From positions 978,065 to 1,042,064 of the forward strand of contig NZ_NQMO01000001.1 of the NCBI RefSeq assembly GCF_002257645.1: DNA of 64,000 nt, read 5' to 3'. Position 1 is the first letter of the stretch; each line of letters starts with the position of its first letter. Under the pieces are notes generated by a model. The model was not told the DNA's origin, ran no database searches, and worked only from the letters and a program-made list of their open reading frames with translations. The stretch comes from Paenibacillus sp. XY044. GTDB lineage: Bacteria; Bacillota; Bacilli; Paenibacillales; Paenibacillaceae. The position numbers and the translations under genes were made by a program. This document shows positions 60,577 through 64,000 of the stretch, piece after piece.

Positions 60577-61509
60577 CTAATGCCGCGTACCCGCAACGGA
60601 CGCCTTTCCTTGCGCCGGCCTGCGGATTACCCGCAGTATGCTGTCCATATTGGTGATCAGCGTTCCGGCTATAATCGTAATCATGCCGGCGACCGATAGC
60701 CATGTGATGCGTTCATGATACAGCAGTGCCCCCGCGGCCATGGCGATCATGGGCGAGATGTACAGCCAGGTCGACGGGAAAACGGGATTCGTCTTGGCGA
60801 CAAGCCAATAATAAAGGCTGTGGGCGACCATGGATCCGATGATGATGAGATAGGCGAGCGAACCGAGCGCAGGACCGGCGGGCAGCACGGCGGTATGAAT
60901 GGGCTCGGTCAGCAGGGAAAGCACAAGCAGAAGGAATCCGCCATGCATCATCTGCGCTGCATTCAGCGTAATGGGCGACGCTTCGGGGTAACGTTGTATC
61001 ACTTTTCGCAAATACAGCGTTCCAGCGGCATAGCTGATTTCCCCGGCAAGGATGACCAGACCGCCGATGATCCAGGCGCCTCCGGCGGAGGAAGAGAGGT
61101 CCGACAGCAGCAACAGCAGTACACCCGTAAAACCGAGCAGGCAGCCGGCAACGGTCCGAGCCGTGCTCTTTGCTTTGAAGACCAGCATTTGGATGAGCAA
61201 AATCATCAGCGGACCCGTAGCCGAGAAGACGGCGGCGGATCCGGAAGAAACGTGCTGCTCGGCCCAGTAGAGCGGTGCAAAGGTGCCGAACGTCAGCAAT
61301 ATGCCGGTCAGCAGCATTTCTTTGCGCAGCAGAATACGGAAACGGGTCTTTTTGCGCCAAACCATCCACAAAAACAACGCCAGGCCGGCTGCAAAAAAAC
61401 GCAGTCCTGCTGAGAAAAAGGGCGGAGCGGCTGCGTCCACCCCGATTTTGATGGCGAGAAACGTTGTGCCAAAAATAAGACACATCAGCAAATAATTGAC
61501 AAGTATCAT
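60577..61509 (-). CDS. EamA/DMT family transporter
   Basis: A 310-aa drug/metabolite transporter with ten predicted helices in two EamA repeats (residues about 1-135 and 145-285). It opens MILVNYLLMCLIFGTTFLAIKIGVDAAAPPFFSAGLRFF, with repeat 2 near GGLVILAGEISYAAGTLYLR. AAAGGAGGAG precedes the ATG. Divergent from a MocR regulator (61641), which very likely controls it. Substrate may be an amino acid or metabolite exported from the cell. Confidence 0.92.
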   Translation of the reverse strand: MILVNYLLMCLIFGTTFLAIKIGVDAAAPPFFSAGLRFFAAGLALFLWMVWRKKTRFRILLRKEMLLTGILLTFGTFAPLYWAEQHVSSGSAAVFSATGPLMILLIQMLVFKAKSTARTVAGCLLGFTGVLLLLLSDLSSSAGGAWIIGGLVILAGEISYAAGTLYLRKVIQRYPEASPITLNAAQMMHGGFLLLVLSLLTEPIHTAVLPAGPALGSLAYLIIIGSMVAHSLYYWLVAKTNPVFPSTWLYISPMIAMAAGALLYHERITWLSVAGMITIIAGTLITNMDSILRVIRRPAQGKASVAGTRH

Positions 61510-61640
61510 GCTTACTCCTCCTTTAGTTGTCTACTCATCATACAAGGAGGGTCACAGAACAGATGCATGATAACAGAACAGATGAATTCGGGTTTATAGT
61601 ATAATGAGCTCACAACTTCATGTTCGGAGGGAATGTAAAA

Positions 61641-63059
61641 TTGCAGTCGCCACAAAAGGATCATCCGCTGCTGTACCGACAGGTCTACGATCATATTGTT
61701 GCAAGGATTCAGCGGGGAGAACTTGCGGCCCATGACAAGCTGCCATCGATCCGGATGCTGGCCGGGGAGCTGCAGGTCCATCGGCTCACCGTTTTTCGCG
61801 CTTACCAGCTGCTGAAGGAGGAAGGAACGGCTTATGTGAAGGAAAAGTCCGGATATTATGTCGCTCCAGTGCATGAAATAATGGGACTGCCAACTTATGA
61901 AAAGAGCTCCAGTGCGGCCCGAGCCTATCAGAACGAGATGTCCGTCATTCAGCGTGTGCCTTCCGTCTATCAATTCTCGCAGGCGCTGATTGATCCCAAT
62001 CTGCTGCCCAATCTGTATCTGTCCCAGTATGTCAAAGAGGTGTTTGACCGCTATCCGAAAATGATCGGCACGTATTCGGATCTGCAGGGGGATCCTGAAC
62101 TCAGGGAATTTCTGTCCGAATACATGACCGGACGGATGAAGGTGAGCGTGACGGCGGACGAGTTGATCATCACGTCCGGTGCGCAGCAGGCCATCGACCT
62201 GCTGGCCCGGCTCTACATCCGCCCACTGGATGCCGTGATGGTGGAGCGGCCGACCTACAGCGCGGCCCTGGATATTTTTCGCGCGCAGGGTGCCCGTTTT
62301 CTCCCCGTCGATATTTCGCCGGGCGGGTACGACCTTGGCCAGGTGGAGGAGACGATGAAACGGTACAAGCCGCGCTTTTTCTATATGAATCCGACCTTTC
62401 ATAACCCGACGGGCTATTCAGTTCCTTCAGGTCAGCGGAAGCAGCTCGTCGCCCTGGCCGAGAAATATCAGTGCCTGCTGGTTGAGGACGACACGTTTCG
62501 CGACATTTATTTCGGCGAGCCTCCGGCATTGCCTCTGTTCACCTATGACACGGAGGGATGGGTAGTCTATTTGAGCAGCTTCAGCAAATACGTGGCTCCG
62601 GGCCTCCGGATCTGTGCCGTGGTAGGTCGAAGCTCGGTCATCCAGCCGCTGTTAACGCTGAAGTCGCTTGCAGATAACGGCTCGCCGCTTGTCAATCAAA
62701 AGCTGTTTCTGCACTATTTCGGATCGGAGCGGATGCAGAACCATTTGGAGAAGCTCCGGATTGCCCTTCAGATCCGCCGGGATCTGATGATTGGGGCGCT
62801 GCAGGACTCCGGCTGGCAGTGGACTGTGCCTCATGGCGGACTCAACCTGTGGGTGAAGCTCCCGGATTATCTCTCCGTGGATACGTTATGGAAGCACGCT
62901 ACCTCTGAAGCGGTTTCGTTCGTTCCGGGAGCGGTGTTTGATCCGAAGGGCGAAATGCGCTCTTGGATCCGATTAAGCTACAGCTTTGTCAATGAGGAGC
63001 AGATTCGGACGGGCATGCGGCTTCTGACCGACTTGGCGGGCAGGTTGGACGGTAGATAG
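61641..63059 (+). CDS. MocR-type regulator (GntR HTH with aminotransferase domain)
   Basis: A 472-aa fusion: N-terminal GntR winged HTH (residues about 8-75; LYRQVYDHIVARIQRGELAAHDKLPSIRMLAGEL) and a class I/II aminotransferase-like domain (about 100-470) with YMNPTFHNPTGYSVP and PLP-binding Lys in YLSSFSKYVAPGLRIC. TTG 61641 is the start (CGGAGGG 9 nt upstream); ATG 61620 would include the ribosome site. MocR proteins use PLP and amines to control transport or PLP genes; the divergent EamA gene is the probable target. Confidence 0.93.
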   Translation: MQSPQKDHPLLYRQVYDHIVARIQRGELAAHDKLPSIRMLAGELQVHRLTVFRAYQLLKEEGTAYVKEKSGYYVAPVHEIMGLPTYEKSSSAARAYQNEMSVIQRVPSVYQFSQALIDPNLLPNLYLSQYVKEVFDRYPKMIGTYSDLQGDPELREFLSEYMTGRMKVSVTADELIITSGAQQAIDLLARLYIRPLDAVMVERPTYSAALDIFRAQGARFLPVDISPGGYDLGQVEETMKRYKPRFFYMNPTFHNPTGYSVPSGQRKQLVALAEKYQCLLVEDDTFRDIYFGEPPALPLFTYDTEGWVVYLSSFSKYVAPGLRICAVVGRSSVIQPLLTLKSLADNGSPLVNQKLFLHYFGSERMQNHLEKLRIALQIRRDLMIGALQDSGWQWTVPHGGLNLWVKLPDYLSVDTLWKHATSEAVSFVPGAVFDPKGEMRSWIRLSYSFVNEEQIRTGMRLLTDLAGRLDGR

Positions 63060-63224
63060 ACCTCCTTTCACCGCATCGAAAAAATCGTCATGAACTTTCG
63101 GGACTGACACGGTACAATAATGGAGGGAGCGGAATAACCAGAACCTGACCAGCCAGCTGCTCAGCAGGCGGGAAGGAACGGCAGACGCTCCAAATGATCG
63201 AATATAGAGAGGTGGACTTATATC

Positions 63225-64000
63225 ATGGCTTTGATTCAATGTCACTTTTTTTCGGACGTGCTGCAGCTCAGCACTTCCATGACGGTCATTCTTCCGCAGC
63301 AGACCCGACATCAGATCGGAATGCAGAACAATACGTTTGCGGACAAGCACCCGACACTGTATCTGCTCCATGGATTGTCGGACGACGATTCCATCTGGCT
63401 GCGCAGAACGTCAATTGAGCGTTATGTGGCATCGACGGGACTGGCGGTCGTGATGCCTCAGGTGCACCGCAGTTTTTATACGGACATGGCTTACGGAAAC
63501 AAGTACTGGACGTTTATCAGCGAGGAGCTGCCGAGCATTGCCCGCTCTTTCTTCCCGCTGTCGGCGGAGAGGGAGGACAATTTCGTCGCAGGGCTGTCCA
63601 TGGGAGGTTATGGAGCGTTTAAATTGGCGCTAAGCAAACCGGAGAGCTTTGCGGCCGCGGCTTCGCTGTCGGGTGCGATGAACGGTCTAAAAGCCCCGGA
63701 AGAACCAGACCATTTCCCGGATTATAAGCTGATTTACGGCGACAAGCCGGAAAAGAACCGTGAGGAGGACTTGTTCTGGCTGATGCAGCAGTGTGCAAAG
63801 TCGGAAGGGCCGAAACCGATGCTGTACCAATGCTGCGGCACTGAGGATTTTCTGTATGAGGACAACGTCATTTTCCGCGAGGCATGCAAGCAGTCGGGGC
63901 TCGACTATACATACGAAGAAGGCCCGGGAAGCCACGAATGGGGTTATTGGGACGCTAAGATCCAAGACGTGCTCGCCTGGCTTCCACTGAAAAACAACGC
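63225..64000 (+). CDS. Tributyrin-type esterase (partial, runs off the window)
   Basis: At least 258 aa of an esterase of the EstA/esterase D fold; no stop occurs before the window end. Motifs: [15 protein letters not shown] (oxyanion), nucleophile elbow [16 protein letters not shown] (Ser near 126), acid in [12 protein letters not shown], and catalytic His in [18 protein letters not shown] lies before the ATG at 63225. The visible part holds all catalytic residues and only the last few residues seem missing. Substrate class: short acyl esters or acetylated saccharides. Confidence 0.9.
   Translation, partial: MALIQCHFFSDVLQLSTSMTVILPQQTRHQIGMQNNTFADKHPTLYLLHGLSDDDSIWLRRTSIERYVASTGLAVVMPQVHRSFYTDMAYGNKYWTFISEELPSIARSFFPLSAEREDNFVAGLSMGGYGAFKLALSKPESFAAAASLSGAMNGLKAPEEPDHFPDYKLIYGDKPEKNREEDLFWLMQQCAKSEGPKPMLYQCCGTEDFLYEDNVIFREACKQSGLDYTYEEGPGSHEWGYWDAKIQDVLAWLPLKNN

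Overview
The window looks like a chromosomal segment of a spore-forming Bacillota of the Paenibacillus type. Evidence: moderately GC-rich coding DNA, strong AGGAGG-type ribosome binding sites, many TTG/GTG starts, a sporulation coat cluster laid out like the Bacillus subtilis yraGF-adhB-yraED genes, several sugar importers of the LplB/LplC type with YesM/YesN regulators and no ATPase gene, a BceRS-BceAB bacitracin-type module, and genes divided into many short operons by strong intrinsic terminators. Genus is inferred from style and gene content, not from a marker gene.

Layout. 1-1.3 kb: an SDR oxidoreductase followed by a decayed IS30-family transposase tail. 1.3-6.7 kb: an unknown gene and an AraC regulator divergent from a solute-binding protein with two sugar permeases. 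6.7-11.1 kb: a membrane histidine kinase carrying a degenerate GGDEF domain, a small membrane protein, a SAM methyltransferase and an aminoglycoside-phosphotransferase-like kinase. 11.2-13.6 kb: the spore cluster, two coat-protein pairs flanking a zinc alcohol dehydrogenase. 13.7-20.7 kb: Na+/H+ antiporter, alpha/beta hydrolase, TrmB regulator, MFS exporter with a GH13 remnant, and a Fur-box siderophore-binding lipoprotein. 20.9-28.1 kb: a five-gene sugar import and sensing operon (permease, permease, binding protein, YesM kinase, YesN regulator). 28.2-30.9 kb: beta-lactamase-fold hydrolase, broken membrane gene, methyltransferase, DUF2568 protein. 31-33.7 kb: TPP riboswitch and tenA-thiM-thiD thiamine salvage. 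33.8-38.9 kb: carboxylesterase, GH29 fucosidase with a sugar isomerase-type protein, NUDIX hydrolase. 38.9-43.9 kb: Lrp regulator, old yellow enzyme, AraC regulator, SDR epimerase, aldo/keto reductase. 44-45.9 kb: LTA-synthase-like sulfatase. 46-51.8 kb: BceAB-type transporter, extra membrane protein, response regulator, kinase, MarR. 51.8-54.3 kb: hydrolase behind twin operator palindromes, then an ArsR-DUF2087 regulator with a spermidine-synthase-like protein. 54.3-56.2 kb: streptogramin resistance operon, vat then vgb, behind a long leader RNA that has a three-codon upstream ORF and a terminator. 56.5-64 kb: secreted GxGYxYP protein, hydrolase plus TetR behind a perfect 23-bp palindrome, EamA exporter divergent from a MocR regulator, and a tributyrin-type esterase cut by the window end.

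How the parts relate. Most of the segment is a soil-bacterium accessory region: sugar scavenging, drug and cell-envelope defence, and small detoxifying enzymes, each next to its own regulator. The most notable piece is vat-vgb, which together would inactivate both streptogramin components. Its 5' leader (promoter, SD, Met-Ile-Tyr-stop, a hairpin whose left arm overlaps the upstream-ORF stop codon, two more hairpins, terminator) has the layout expected for ribosome-mediated, drug-induced attenuation. All coordinates and motifs come from reading the sequence; family names come from recognised motifs and were not confirmed by database search.
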